The notes beneath the pieces were generated by a model. It saw nothing but the letters and a program-made list of their open reading frames with translations. It searched no databases and had not been told where the DNA came from. From assembly GCA_022453515.1 (NCBI GenBank), contig JAJNNY010000028.1, forward strand, positions 411,712-475,711: DNA of 64,000 nucleotides, read 5' to 3'. Positions 1 to 13,549 of the stretch are shown here, piece by piece; the first letter of the stretch is position 1; every line of letters begins with the position of its first letter. Source of the stretch: Astrocystis sublimbata. Its lineage: Eukaryota > Ascomycota > Sordariomycetes > Xylariales > Xylariaceae. The translations under genes were made by a program, and so were the position numbers.

Positions 1-140
1 AGTTTAATGTGTTTGCAACTCGAGCCACCTCTGCAGCTCCCGAAATCGATGCTGATCTGGTTGGTTCACCTGCACCTGAGCTTCTAGAACCAGTGTCCGC
101 GCGCAACACCCTGATCATCGATCATCTTGCTGCGTGCGAT

Positions 141-163
141 GGGGGGAGGGGGGGGGGGGGGGG
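141..163. repeat. Poly-G homopolymer tract
   Basis: A 23-base run of G is broken by a single A at position 147. Such tracts can form G-quadruplexes and are prone to length errors in sequencing. Confidence 0.9.
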
Positions 164-760
164 TTTCAATGAGTTTTCACAGATTTTGATTGTTTACTCG
201 GTTGTCCGGTAGTGGTTAGCTAGAGCGGCCTCATGATGAGGCCCGGTCCCGAATATGCAACCCATGCATCTGTACCCCATGTGACTAAACGATCCGAGAG
301 TTTAAACGAAGATGAAACCAAACAAAGGCAGACACGACAGTGTGGGATAGACAGCAGGGTGGATTCGATCTGAGGCCCAGATGAGGACCCTTTTATTTTA
401 AAAAGGAGGCGGTGAGGTATGGATGGCATGGTACGAGTGAGACCAGCTTCCTTCCCTCCAGAACAGTTCTTTGCCGGTTCTGTAGATTCGGCCTATAACC
501 CGGTCGCATATGCGACATGGATGGGCCGTTCCCTTAAGCGTGCGCGGCGTCGGCTTCTTAGCAGTCGAGGCAGTCAAGTCAGGTGTTTTGTCACCCGAGG
601 GAAGAACGTATATAGCAATTGTCCGGGGTGGCAGAGTTTCAGGATAACTGCCGCGGACGGCAGGACGGAGGGAACGGCTTTGTGCGGCTTAGAGTTGATA
701 CCCAACTGGTAGCCGTGCCTCATCACCGTGCTGCGCCTTGTCTCGATGCAACGTCGACGG

Positions 761-781
761 CGACGACGACGACGACGACGA
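761..781. repeat. CGA trinucleotide microsatellite
   Basis: Seven perfect CGA units, preceded by the imperfect units GTCGACGG. No supported gene overlaps it. Confidence 0.9.
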
Positions 782-3700
782 TGATACAATTGACTCGGTC
801 GCCCGTCGCGCTACGGGTATTATCGCAACTTGCGATTGAAGCCTCGTTTCCCGGGGCCAGGCTTCCCGGTGCCTAGCGACAGAATAACGTTTATATACTA
901 TGATGTTAAGACATAAGACAGTAGGATCTATACGTAAATCTCCGATCGTCAGTGGAGTCGAGATGAAAAGTAGAGACGAATCTGGCAAGCGAGAAATTTG
1001 TGTCTTAACCTTCGTTGTTATCCTTATTACAGCGTGATAAGTCCTAATTAGTATGTCTTGTTGCGATTGAGATTGTTTCGATCACCCAGATGGCACCACA
1101 CAGTCGCGTCCATGTGCGCGGTACAGTGGGTTTTTATGGCATCAACCTCGTCAGCTACGTTCCAGGTATTGTCCCAGACCGGACAGAGACTGAATATAGT
1201 ATGCGATGAGCAGAAACTGACTCGACGGACTCAACGGGCAGAGGGTATTTCGGGCACTTTTGGAATATACATAGCTCGGCAGCAGGGGGTGTGTTTCAAA
1301 CAGCTGCACGAGATGCATGGGAACCATGGGAAATCGGGAGCAAAGTGGTGTTGATGACTCCCGAAAGACAGGTTAGCTTACTGCAGTATGCAGATAGGGA
1401 CGACGGCGATAAGGTTGCGTTTGATACTACGCCGAATCGGATAGATGAGAGGGTCGTGAAGGGTTTGCCTGTTATTTACTTGTAACAAACCAGGGACTTT
1501 TGACTTTTTGACTTTTGAGACTTATCAGTTAACCGAGGAACCTCAGTATAGTCTGCCGTACTGTACTAGATACTAAGCCCCTCAATGAAAACCTTGGGGT
1601 GAGATAGGCGAATAGGTGCTTGTTTGAATGTTGAATGTTGACTGGTTGTCTTAGTGGTGTGTGTCACCTAGAGATCAGAGATCTACCCGTATCGCCGTAT
1701 TTTTTTTTATTTTTTTAGTACGATGTTTCTCGGTCGTTAGTCTGCCGAGCTAGAACGCTTTGGAATGCTGATAAGACATCATCGCAGCTGAGGCCGAGAC
1801 GTCTCTGGATGACTCCGAGCATGATTTGCTCCCTAGGTACCTGTTAACGTACGTTTACTATAATGAGTTGCATGATATGAGTTGCATAGCTATACTCATG
1901 CGTAGATCTCAAACACCAATACACTAAGGAGCGGCAACAATCGCGATGCGAACCACCATGGCTTTTACAGTGGTTGTCTGGGAATTGCAGGTTTGTTCGT
2001 CGCGATGCCCACACTGCCCCGACACGCAGACTCTAGCGCAGTGTAGCGTACCATAGCGTGCTGTAGTTTCTGCAGTGTAGAAGGACAAGAGCGGGAATGG
2101 TGTGTAAGTCTGTGTAAGCTCTCCACAATGCTGTGGGTAGGACTCTCCATCGTTCATTATGCGTAATGCAGGATTGCGGGTTCGGACTTGGATTGGCGTG
2201 TCGGGTGCAGGTGATGGGAGCTGTGACCGGGGTTGTGACGGGCCAGAGAGACGGGCAAGTGGGGGGCAGATGTGATGCCCCAGCGAAGGATTTGCGAATC
2301 ACCAGAGGAAAAGCGAGCATAGCGGGGTTGGACGGCCCAAGCTCCCTGTGCCACCCCTGCACCACCCCTGCGAGGCTATCGTCACCCATGCTATCGGCCC
2401 AGCTATTGGGCAGCTGAGATGGCGAGACCCCGTGACATCGCGACAGTGCAGGGTTGATCGTAAGCTCTCTGGAGGAGTGTTAGTTTCTAGCTGCAGCTTT
2501 TTCAGCTTGGCACCTGTTTACTCTGGCGAGTTGCGACGCGCTCTTTGTGCCTCCATTGCTACTGTGCCCCCCTCGCTTGTTTACTTACTTCCCTTTTCGA
2601 CGGTGACGATGTGCCACAGCAGAATTAACCCCTCAACTCCCTCTCTCCGCACATCGGCCCAGCACACGGCACACAAGGCACAACCGGCTACCTGCACAGC
2701 CTACACTAACCCAGCCGGGCCCAAGGCTTTACGTACTTCTCTCTCTGCTGCATTATCATCCCACCCCATCGGCCTGTTGCCCTAGTTCGGCATTGACGAA
2801 GGGGAGGCAGACATGTCTTGATTCGGATTTCGCATTGAACGCGTCAGTTTCATCGAGCCGTGATGAGTCCTTTCCATCATCTTGTCTGCTACGCGGCATT
2901 ACTGAATGCAGCTCATTGTGCTTTGCCAAGCTTCGGAACGCCGACCAGTCCGGTTTTCTAGTACGACCTCAAGTGCTACTTGCCGACATCTGCTCGTCAC
3001 TCGTCGTTCGCAAGCCGTAAGCAAGCCAGCCTTACAGCACGCAATCTCGCTGGCGTCGTGTTATCTCACTAGCGAGGTAGCACGCGCGTAGAAACTCTGT
3101 CGCTAGTTCGCCAGAATAATGGTAGATATTTCGAATACTCGAATTGCAGTGCTGCCACCGTACCGAACTTTGGGAGAACGTGTCTATTATTGGATGTCCT
3201 GCTAGTCCATCACTTGAGGCTCTTAACCCAGATTGGAACCGTTGGCGCCGATGATACAATAAATTAGCCGAGAGTTGAGACGACCGAGACCAGGGCAGAA
3301 CCAAACATTTGCGATACACATTTTGCTTAGCTCGTCGATAGCTACCTAATAGGGCGCCAGAGCGATCGCCTCTCCGCACTCTCATTGGATCGCGATCCGA
3401 ATCCTTCCAACATGGCATAAGTCTCTGTTTCGCAGCTGGCTAATGCAGGACCGATTCTGGACCGAGACTTCAGCGATAGACGAGCCGGATACAAAGAGCG
3501 GCATGACAAAAACAAACAGCTTCCCGTCTCACATCAATTACTTGCATATGCAACAGCGAAATGGTCACATACCCGAGCATTGGTACCAAGGGCCGGATAA
3601 AGGGTCGGATACGGGCTTGACGGTCTGCGAGAGGGTCGCCGAGAGGTAAGCACCGGGCCTTCCATTGCACTATGACGACATGCTCGTGCCGTTCGTCGCC

Positions 3701-6700
3701 CATCGCTCGATCGCCCTGGCTGGTGACTGAAAAGGAGATTCGAAGGTTGATTTGCACGCACTAATGGCCTTCTAAGACACATGACGTGTGACACAAACCG
3801 CCAGATCGGGGCTTTTCAGTGCCATCGGGACAGGCCTGACAGGCCGTTGATCATCGTTTTAAATGTTTTAAGAAGGTCGATATTGCTCTTAGTTGCCCCT
3901 AATCAGGATACCTAACGTAGTCTCCGACACCAAAACGGATATTTTGACTATTCTTTTCGTCTTTTCTGCGACCCGCGTGCGCGTTTGTCCAGGTAGATCC
4001 CAGAAAAAAGCTCACCGCCGACACAGAGCCAATTCGGTGGTATTCGCACGATTGAAGCGTCCAATTTCTCTTGTCGCCGTTTCCATCCCTTTACGATGCC
4101 GCCCGCTTGGCCTCGATGGGGATAAGCTCGTGGTCTGGTTGCTGTCGCTACCTCATAAACACCAAAACGAAATTGGATAACGGGGCCCGAGGTCGCGAAC
4201 TCCCAATCATCGCTGAACACACCTCTGTGGCTGATCCCACCCAGTGACAAGGCCTGGACAGGGCTCCCCCTAAATATATAGCATTGGCCTGGAAACGTAA
4301 TCTCGCGAAACATGTGATTGGCTTCTTTCGACCTAGCGAGTCTAGCTACTATGGGATGACATGGGCTTTGACATTTCGTGCTGCCAGCAGCAGCCGGTGA
4401 CACCCGGCCGATGGGGAACAGCTGCAGAGAGGACCAGGGAGAAGCTTCTTTCGATGAAAGATCGGGGCGGACCGGTAGCTGAAAAGCAAAAGTTCGGGCC
4501 CCAGTGGCTGCAATACCAGCTGCAGATCCCTCTCTTAACAAGCCTCACGAACTGACAAACCAGGAAACCCTGCTGCCAAACCACCTTGAACCTTGCCTTT
4601 TATGATATCTTATCCTGATGGTATAAGCTTATTTCAGCCAGCGCACTGGCGACACCTATATCAGGAATCCAATGAATTATGGTATTGCTCAATTACAAGT
4701 CTGATCTGTCGCTTGTGAGTAATGTCAAGTAACTCATAGGCTGCTTGAAGCCACCATTCCGATACTCTATCGCGTAATGCATGAATGTGCGCGGTTTCAT
4801 GCGATCGTGTACGGAGAGTACGGAAGATATTATTGGGAGATCAAAGTCTGGGGAACCAAAGTGGGTTCGGAAGAGCAGATTACCTATTCGGTATCTGCAG
4901 GACTCATCAGCAACAGGAACCAAAAGCTCGCTAAGCTGCAATGGGTACCCTACCTGTGAGCAGCTACCTTGTCATAACCTGACCTGACCAAGGATGTTTT
5001 GTGTTTTCAGCCCTGTGAGAAAACCGACTTTGACGTGTTGAGACAGACCTAGCAACCAATCTCACGTAACCCCAGTCCTGCTCCAGTATTGCTCCAGTCT
5101 GCCGCGCTCGGCTTCTCAGAGACCGACGAAAGGGTAGATGATTCTCAGAAGGTTTTCACGTGGCCCCTGGATTACTTAGGTACTGTGTGTTAATCCAAGA
5201 CAAGACAAGACCAGACAAGACCAGACAAATGTCTTGCCATTTGAGCTGAACGTGGTCAGGTGGCTTCGATAATCTCGACAGAGACAGGTCCATTCCCGGC
5301 TATGTATAGCAAAGTAGAAATCGTCAGTTCTGGCCGACCTCGACTGCCTAGCGGAGACGATAGAGGTTTAGCCTGCCTCGTGTATGAGACGGCTTCCCTC
5401 AGGTCGTCCTGCCCAGATGGCGAAACAAGGTGAGTGCGCAAGCTCCGGTCATAGCCGCACAGCTGGAATGGGCTGGTCTTCTCGTCAGCAGTAACTCTTT
5501 CGAGCCGACTACTCGGTTTTTCCCTAGACTTCCGGGCCAACCCAGTGTGCTGGATCACCAAGTCTGTTGCTAGTGCGTGTAGCGTAGACGCCGAAATGAT
5601 GTTTATAAGACATCCTGAGTCTTAGTGGGCACGGGCTGGCTCGGCAGGTTCGTACAGGGCTCCTCTCGTGACGAGGAATCTGAACCCAGTTACCACGTTG
5701 CCCGAACGAGAATTAGAGTCTTAAAATCTCACCTAAGCAGCTGGGACAGTAACGAACGAGAGAGCCTGAGCTTTGGGGGATTTGTTGCTTGGCCTGCTCG
5801 GCCTGCACATGCTATGCAACAATGCTGTGCAGAATTGATCTAAAACATATAGCTGAGGACGAATGGAAGCTTGGTGCAGCAGACAGCTACACCTATAGCT
5901 ATTATTCATGTGATCACAACCATCTACCTATCTACTCGTAAACACAAAAAGCCCATTGCGGTTTGACCGAATTCAAACAATTGAATGACAAACGTGCAGT
6001 GCAATTCCTTTATGTGGCACCAAAACAATTGCGTAGCATGTGTTACGAAAAGCAATTGACCAACCATCACAAGCACAGTACAATTCTGAGCTATTCAATC
6101 GAAATTGGTACCTCGACGTCCGAGCGCGTTCTAGGACCCAGTCACCTTCTGATGAATTGTCTCTGAGCTGATGACCTGTCTCAGTGATTTGTTTCCACAG
6201 CTGATTTCGCCAGACACGAGTTACCTGGTCTGAATAGTTACTGATATATCCTCATAGGTAGGGGGGATGTTCTTCATTATCTGTGACCCGGACGTGCGGA
6301 CCAAGTGACAAGAGCTATCGACAGCTAGCTAGCTCCCTATTGCCTGAGGTCCTTTTGCTCTAGCATACGGGTACATAGCTGTGTAAGTGATGATATTGTG
6401 CCGCGCACCAAGGCAGTCTGAGTTGATATATGCCTCAGGAGAACAGCCTTGGCTACCTATCTAGTAGTAGCTATGTTTCGCATAAGCCCCTGGGCGACGG
6501 GAGAGATAGTGTTACCGTAGCTGGTCAAAGTATCCAGTAACATATGACGCCGTGGGTGCTAAGCAGCAGATAGCCGTCATAGACCTCACATCAGCCAGGG
6601 TTTTGTTGGTAACAGATACGGCCTACAGGCCGCTCACCGCCTGGCCAGCGGGCGCCGGACCAAGGCTCCCAGCGCAAATGATGTAACAAGCTCAACAGGT

Positions 6701-8527
6701 GCATTGACGTCTGGACCGAGTCACATTTGCACATGACGGACACACTGTTTCCACAGTAGGCAATCCTTCAACCCGTAAAGGAAGTCAGATGTCTTTTCAA
6801 GGCCTTTCGAGTCTATCCCCCTAGCTTTTCCTGGTGAATGTTCCCGTCAAAGAGTGAGGTGCTCCAATGAGAATGCCTGGCGAGGGTTTGGACACAGGTT
6901 CACGGCAACATCCTGGCGGTTACAGCTCGCTGGAAACGCCGCTAGCACAAGTCCACCTTCTAGCCTGGAGCCCACCTCAGCACAGTCCTGCGCAGAACCA
7001 CCGAACCATGGACATGGCCTGCCATATCGGAGGTACTTGGAGCTGTGCCTAGCGCGGTACGTACACTCAGCACAGGACGCAGTCGAGGTGGTAGAGCACC
7101 TTGGGGCGGGTGGAGCCCTGGACCCAACCAGCAGCGATCATCAGCAGCTTTCCCCGTTGCGATGGAGCCCCAGTACGCCCCAGCTGGTTGCTGCAGTACC
7201 TCGCTCTAGCGTCGCCTGCTGCAGGTAGCGCAGGTAGCGCAGGTGGTACCAGGTACCGTGTACCAGCGTTACCAGCCAGATTGCCTGGCAACGAACAACG
7301 CTGGGACACAAACCCACAAGCCCGCAAACCCCCCCATCCGTCGTCGCCCATCTCCCTCGCAACCAGCGTGCAGCAGCGAGGTGAAACTCCACCGTGCCAC
7401 ACCCACCCAACTAACAAAAGCCATGCACTCCCACCTTCTTTTGCTCATGCTTCCCATCCTCACTCTGCAGCCGAGCGAGTGAAGTCCGATCTGCCTGGCC
7501 TTCATTGACCCAAGGTGCAACCCGGTGCTGTCCACGACAAGCCTCACACCCATCCGAACCGTACCTTGTCGGCATTGGCTCTCGCCCAGACTCGTCGCTA
7601 CTCGGGCTTGCTTGTGGCATATTGGGATGCACCAGCAGCAGGAAGAGCAGGTATAATAACAACACCAGCAGCGAAACCTCGACACCGATCCTACCTGACC
7701 TCAATTGGGTCTTGCAAGAGGTAAATCCAAACCATTGGCACTTCGGCCGTCGCCCCTCATGAGATCTAATCACTGACTAACAGGAGCAGGGACGGCAGTT
7801 AGCCTGGCATATTCTGCATTCGATCGGCACCCACCTCCAACTGGGAGCGAGACGAACGAACACCGCCCTGTAGGACGATTCGACTTCCAATACCGGACTC
7901 GCAATCGACACTACCTACCACCACCAATTTGCACTCGGCATTCCTCGTTTCCTTTTTGTGTGCTTGTAAAAGTTACTTCGCAGTACTCGGGGCAGCATAG
8001 AACAGTATCTTCGGAAGAAGGAAGTGGGCAACCAGGAACAACTTAATGATACCCACCGCATAACCTAATCTGCCAGTGCATTTAATTGCCCTCGTTGCAT
8101 CGTCGAAAGTCGAATTATACCCAGAGTAGAAAGACTATACCGACTCGCTGTTTGACTTCTCAATTGGAATTTGTCCTAGTACAACATTTCCTACGACATT
8201 CTTTCCGGTCAACGCCAAGCCAACCCGCGACTTACATCGTCCGTACCACCACGTGCCTCGATCGTCGAAGCAACATATTGCTACACATACGACTTCGTGC
8301 TACAGAGCAGAATACACCCACTCCGATCCTTGTACCGGCCGAGTAATAGAAGAATCGCCAATTGTTCTTGTTGCATCGTTTCGGAACAATAGGGGCAGCA
8401 TTCCTTAATTGTGGTATCAGCCTCCGCCCATTAGCAACTTACATGCTCGACTGCGTTTCGTGTAGACATTGAGGATCAGCCTTACCACCATACATCCGTC
8501 GATCCTGAATCCTTACCAGCCGCAATC

Positions 8528-10370
8528 ATGGAGGCGTCTTCACCGTTGGCGGCCATGCACCCGGCCCCTGCCCCGTCGTGGTTCGGACCTTCCCACAGCC
8601 CCTTTGGCTCCGGCATCTCTTTCGGCTCAGGTCGCCCCACTCTCCGTGAGCAGCTACACAGAACGAAACCTGACTACTTCAGCGTTAAGAACGTCCGTGG
8701 CTCATCTCCTTCTGCTAGTTTAGCTGCAGATCTATCCCAGAATTTCTGTTTAGACAACGACTTCAGGTATGTACATCGATGCCCCAGTGCCTGACTAAGT
8801 ATACGACTAGATGCTGACCGGATTAGCCCCCGATTCCCTACGCCTCGCCGTGCTCTTTTCACATCTCATATGGGAGACCGAGGTATGATGAGTCCTGATC
8901 CTGACTGGATGGGGATGCTAATGTTGATGATCAGATGTGACAACACCACCCCTGCCGGCATCATCGTCCCCGTGGCCTATGCACCACGATGCCATGGACA
9001 TAACTCCAGTGCCCCAGAAGCAGGCGTCCTGCACAAGCATTCAGGTCACCTCGCCCAGCCCGATCCCATCGCCAGATGACGATGAGATGATGGCTGATTC
9101 TCCGCTCGTCATCGCACGCCCATCCTCTGCGGCCATGCTGGAGATCCCTCGATCAATCACTGAGTGAGTTGGGAATTGCCTAACATGCATCAATCGAAGA
9201 CATCGCTAATAATTGAACAGTAGTCGTAAGAGGCTCGGTCTACGACGACCGTCGTTGACACGTACAAAGAACCACACAACGAGCAGCTTGCTAACTCGCT
9301 TACATCCGGAGCAGAGTGGCCTCCCAACTCGTCTTCACCCTGAGAGCCAAGTGTCGACCTTCCGGTTCGGCGCCGGAACCTCGGCACTATCACCGGAAGA
9401 GCTCTTCCAAGACTCTCCCCCCCAGGACCGACGACCCCAGACGGCGAACAGCCCATCGGCCATCGCCCCTGGATCGTTTCGCAAGCAGCTACAGTTTTCC
9501 AGCCTCTCCGGCTCAAGAGAGCACCGCGCCAATGCGTCGCCTACTGCAGCTCACATTCGCCGTCCCTCCAACCCCTTCAACCGACCCCGCCGGCAGTACC
9601 GCCGATCCCTGAGTATGTTCGAGAGTCCAGGTGACGTGATCAAAGGGAAGAGCGAGGAACACTGCCCGCCGAGCACCTTGCAGTCTGTTATGGACGTGGA
9701 GGAGGTAGATACGCCCATTCTGCCGCATTTCTTCCCCGAGGGTGAGAACGACTGCATCCCGAGAATTTCACGGGAAACATTTACCGCCCTGCTCGATGGT
9801 AAATACAACGAATCCTTTGACCACAAGATGATTGTCGATTGCCGTTTCGAGTACGAGTACGAAGGTGGCCACATTAATGGTGCGGTCAACTACAACGACA
9901 AGGACCTATTGGCCCGCCAACTGTTTCAGACCCCCATGCAGGGCAAGACAATTCTGGTGTTCCATTGCGAGTATTCCGTTCATCGTGCTCCTCGAATGGC
10001 GCGTCACATCCGTGCCGAGGACCGCACAGCCAATGCCGAGTCCTATCCCCATCTGACTTACCCCGAGGTTTACATCTTGGAAGGAGGCTACAGTGATTTC
10101 TTCAAGCTGCAGAGAGACCGCTGCTACCCTCAAGCCTACGTTGAGATGGATGCACAGGAACATGCCAACACGTGCGAACGTGAGATGGGCAAGCTTCAGC
10201 AGAAGCGAAAGTGCATAACCCGAGCCAAGACATTCGCTTTTGGCCACCATGAACCCACGATCTTTGATTCCCCCACCGCGCCGGGTCGAGCGATATCCAA
10301 CGAGATGATGCTCGGCAACTCGCCTATTCTCGGCAACTACCGATCACCTCGGCGCATGATTTCTTATTGA
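8528..10370 (+). CDS. cdc25: M-phase inducer phosphatase Cdc25 (NimT type)
   Basis: Four exons: 8528-8766, 8827-8882, 8935-9163 and 9221-10370, giving 557 residues. Cdc25 is the dual-specificity phosphatase that removes inhibitory phosphates from Cdk1 to trigger entry into mitosis. The C-terminal rhodanese-type catalytic domain spans about 350-480. It carries the active-site loop HCEYSVHR at 423-430, which matches HCX5R with catalytic Cys424. Conserved EGGHI, NY and EGGYSDFF motifs flank it. The N-terminal half is low-complexity, rich in Ser and Pro, and suited to phospho-regulation, as in the family. The start MEASSPLAAMHP resembles the Aspergillus NimT start. All introns are GT-AG with matching phases. 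It converges with pre10. Splice sites were inferred by eye, but the family call is secure. Confidence 0.93.
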
Positions 10371-11187
10371 GTCCCAGTTATTGAACTGATACGTTCGGAG
10401 ACCTGCAAAGTCTTGACGATCAACAACAAGACCGGATCCTGACACGACGTCAGATCCCCGTCTCTTTTTCCTTTCTCAAACAATTTGTCACAAGGCGTAT
10501 GAGTCGTCTTTCATCTTCCGAGGACAATCCCTGGCTACGTACCATTGGTGCGTAGGTATTGTATATAAATTGTGTTCACGGGTCAGTGGCATTCTCTCAA
10601 GAGTTGAGGAATGTCCACCTTGATCAGGGATTGATACCAAAGCGGAGGATACACTGTGAGGGTATTTCGGGGGGCATGGATGGATGGATGGAGCATCGTT
10701 GGTTTTCATACCATCAATCAAGGCGGGCAACCAGTGGGATCTAGTTCCGATGGGGACTTTGCGAGGCGCTCAACGTGTGGGCATATGAGCGCCGTCGCTG
10801 TGGGTAGCATGCTTGACCGTATTCGTCCCACGAAACATTGGGAACGAAATGGGTCAGCGTCCGAAGAGCCTGGGTATAAAACATACCTGAAAGAGCATCA
10901 GTAGGACACCAACTTCTGTAGTACTATAGTCAGGCCGCGAGTCACTTGTTTCTCAGCATAGTAGCGGGAACAGGGACTGGTGGAAGATGTAGCTATCAGA
11001 TGAATCAGTTAAACAAACAAACAACTCGCGCATTCTTTCCCATGCTTGTGACTATACATCATCGCGCTCATCTGTTTTGGTACTACAAGTTTCGGCATCC
11101 CGACTTGCGAGTCTTGAGTGGTATTCATGGTAGTGGTAGTAGTAGGAGTAGTATAGTAGCAGGGCTTGCTTTATTTATTTCATCATG
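10371..11187. other. Intergenic region between convergent cdc25 and pre10
   Basis: This stretch lies between the stop codons of two convergent genes and should contain both 3' UTRs. I see no coding signature. A GGATGGATGGATGG run lies near 10676-10690. Confidence 0.6.
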
Positions 11188-12339
11188 CTATTCTTCCATC
11201 TTGTCATCGTCCTTCTTAGACTCGTCATCATCATTGTCATCATCGTCATCGTCGTCGTCCTCCGAGATGATCTTCTTAGCCAACCGCTCGGCCTCCTCCA
11301 GCAGGTCCTTGGGGACGGCGACATGGCGGCCCTTGGTGGGACCGTCCATCCTGCTGACCCAGCTCATCTCGAGCTCAAAGTCCTTATCCTTGTTGTCCTG
11401 CTGGGCGATGTAGATGATCCTCGCAGCCTCCTTAACGCCCTGCAGTAGGTCCAGCTTGCCGTCGGCGAGGTTGAGCTTCTCGAGCTCGGCCTTGGCGGCC
11501 TGGCGCCCCTTGCCGGTGGCGGCGCCGTAGTAGCCCCAGTACTGCCCGCTGGGCTCCATCATGTAGAGGCCCGGCCCCCCGTGGGATTTTCCCGTGCCTT
11601 TGCCGCCGGCGCCGCACGAGGGGCCCGACCCGACCTCGCCGTCGACGGGCGCGTCGAGCTCCGAGTCGAAGCCCCCGATGATGGCGCTGATGCCGAAGGG
11701 ACGCACGTGCTGGTACAGAGTGTAGGCTTGCAGGTAGCCGCCCATGCGCGAGGCGAGGTCCGAGGTGCTGATGGGGGTCTTGAAGGTCTCGCGCCAGGCG
11801 CGGGCTTCGTCGCGCGCGCGGTCGACGATGTGGTGCCCGTCGGGGACCATGCCGGAGTAGACCTGTGGAGAGAGAGAGGGGGGGTATGTTAGTTATGAGT
11901 TAGATATAGCGGTGGGGGGTATATGAGATGATGCGGGGCATTGGGGATGGTGGCGGTGATGGTTGTGATGGTTGTGGTGGTGGTGGTGGCAACACGTACG
12001 ATTCCCAGGTGCTTGTCCACGGTGGCGATGCGCTTGTTGGCGCCGGGCTTGAGCAGCTTGGAGGTGACGACCTTCTCGACGGCCAGGACGACGCCGTCCT
12101 TGCAGCGGATGCCGACCGATGTGCCGCCGTTCTCTACGGCCTTGACTGCATATTCGACCTGGAAGTTGCGGCCGTCGGGGGAGAAGATGGAGTTGGAGAG
12201 ATCGTAGCCCGTTCCTATCGACGTCTGCGTGTCGGGGGAGGAGATCGTGTCAGTGCTCGTGTATGCTTATTCTGTTCGCAGGAAGCTCTTGTGAAGCTTG
12301 GTCTGTCTAGGGTGGGCTGGGGTCAACTCGACTCACCAT
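11188..12339 (-). CDS. PRE10: 20S proteasome alpha subunit Pre10 (PSMA3 class)
   Basis: Three exons on the minus strand: 12337-12339, 12000-12224 and 11188-11862, giving 300 residues. It is a structural alpha-ring subunit of the 20S proteasome in nucleus and cytosol. The N-terminus reads [20 protein letters not shown], the alpha-subunit gate signature, followed by FQVEYA. The motifs VVLAVEK, GMVPDG, and later [12 protein letters not shown] with [10 protein letters not shown], fit this subunit. The C-terminus is an Asp/Lys-rich acidic tail typical of this alpha class. The first coding exon is only the ATG. A GTGAGT donor follows at once, and the ACG codon for Thr2 opens exon 2. This start restores the family N-terminus exactly. 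It diverges from the chromodomain gene. Confidence 0.94.
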
Positions 12340-13549
12340 GATGGGCGTCTGTGTCTAGGGATGCGGAGTCGGATTCGGGGTCGTGGTCAGCTTTACGTTC
12401 TGGATGTCGATGTCTCGTTGGTCTAGAGAATGTGAAGGCCGAGTGAGGGCGTGAATGGTTTGCGGACCCCGGGGATGAAGGTGTTGTGCAGTCGAGGTCG
12501 GTATGGGAGGGACGTTTGGTAGAGCTTCAGGCAGCCTGAGCTGCGTGTCGTAGTTGCTGCATCTCGTCACTGGGGCGGTACGTACCTATCTGCCCTGTGG
12601 CTGAAGCTTGCCGCCTTGCTCAGGTGGAAGTCGCGGGCCTCAGTTGTGCCCAGCCACAGCCCCTCACCCTCACTAGGTATTAGCCCACTTTCACCTTCCT
12701 ACCTTCACACGCACCACTTTCCTCCAGCTTGCGGTGTTTGAAGTCCTCCATGCTTCTCATTTGAATCACTTCCAAAATACACAATTTTAATGGCTAATGA
12801 AATCTACATCGTCTTTCTATGATTGCCACTTATTATCTTTAATTTGTTACTCGCACTTGCATCAATAGGGTCCTATCAATCAGGAAATATCCGGAGCAAA
12901 AGTACCTCTACCTACCTAAGGAAAGGTCACCTGAAGCTCTCAGGCAGGGCTTACGTAGGTGCACCTTTCTTTCTTTCTTTTCCAGCCCTCTCTTTTTCAG
13001 AAATGCACCAACTCTATTCATATGTTTCTGTTAAATATAAACAAACTCACCAGCTTCAGCTACACATAAGCTTGAATCATTATGAAGCATTATGAAGCGT
13101 TCGGATCACCTCAGGGCTAACTCATGCGCATAATAGCTTCCAGTTACTGGGCGGGCTAGGTCACTTTGGCGCCTTTCGCTCGTCGGACCTCCACCGTTTC
13201 CCGCGTTGTCTCCACATACGGGCAGGTACTTAGGTACCTACCTCTACCTGCATGCGACCAGTATATGCCCAGACAAAGAATCGCGACGGTTTCATATTCG
13301 ACAGTTTATCGAATTGGTACTACAGTTTGAGTGAATTGAACGCTCTAGAATTGACTGCCACCTATTCTTGAAATCATTGCACATCTGGGCGGCACTGGTG
13401 TAGGTAAGCTCATGCTGCTACCTACATGGCTTAGTTGGCAAGTACTTATAATCCGGAGGTATTGTTAGCATGTGAAGCGCGCCAAATCCAAGTTGCGGAA
13501 CAGTATTTCTTTTCCTCTTGTCGGCCGTCGCCTGCTCCAGTGCGCCGTC
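12340..13549. other. Divergent promoter region, pre10 / chromodomain gene
   Basis: About 1.2 kb between two divergent start codons. It is partly A/T-rich and contains several TACCTA/TAGGTA runs, for example near 12910 and 13225. I see no coding exon. It is expected to hold both promoters and leaders. Confidence 0.55.

Larger units (their letters stand above)
1..8527. other. Gene-poor 8.5-kb region
   Basis: No open frame in this stretch has a recognisable domain, a coherent exon series or family-like composition. The longest frames (about 100-200 codons, for example 3948-4541 on the minus strand) lack motifs and overlap other frames. It contains a G homopolymer, a CGA microsatellite and short direct repeats such as the GACAAGACC-type units near 5198-5230. 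The C/T-rich last 700 bases or so before 8528 may be promoter and leader of the cdc25 gene, but I cannot place a transcription start. Unrecognised lineage-specific or non-coding genes cannot be excluded. Confidence 0.5.

Noticed and set aside
3948..4541. Minus-strand 197-codon frame in the gene-poor region
   Set aside because: No domain, no plausible introns and mixed composition; chance openness is likelier.
13472..13549. Upstream GTG start for the chromodomain gene
   Set aside because: Fungal nuclear genes use ATG; the first ATG of the frame is at 13550.
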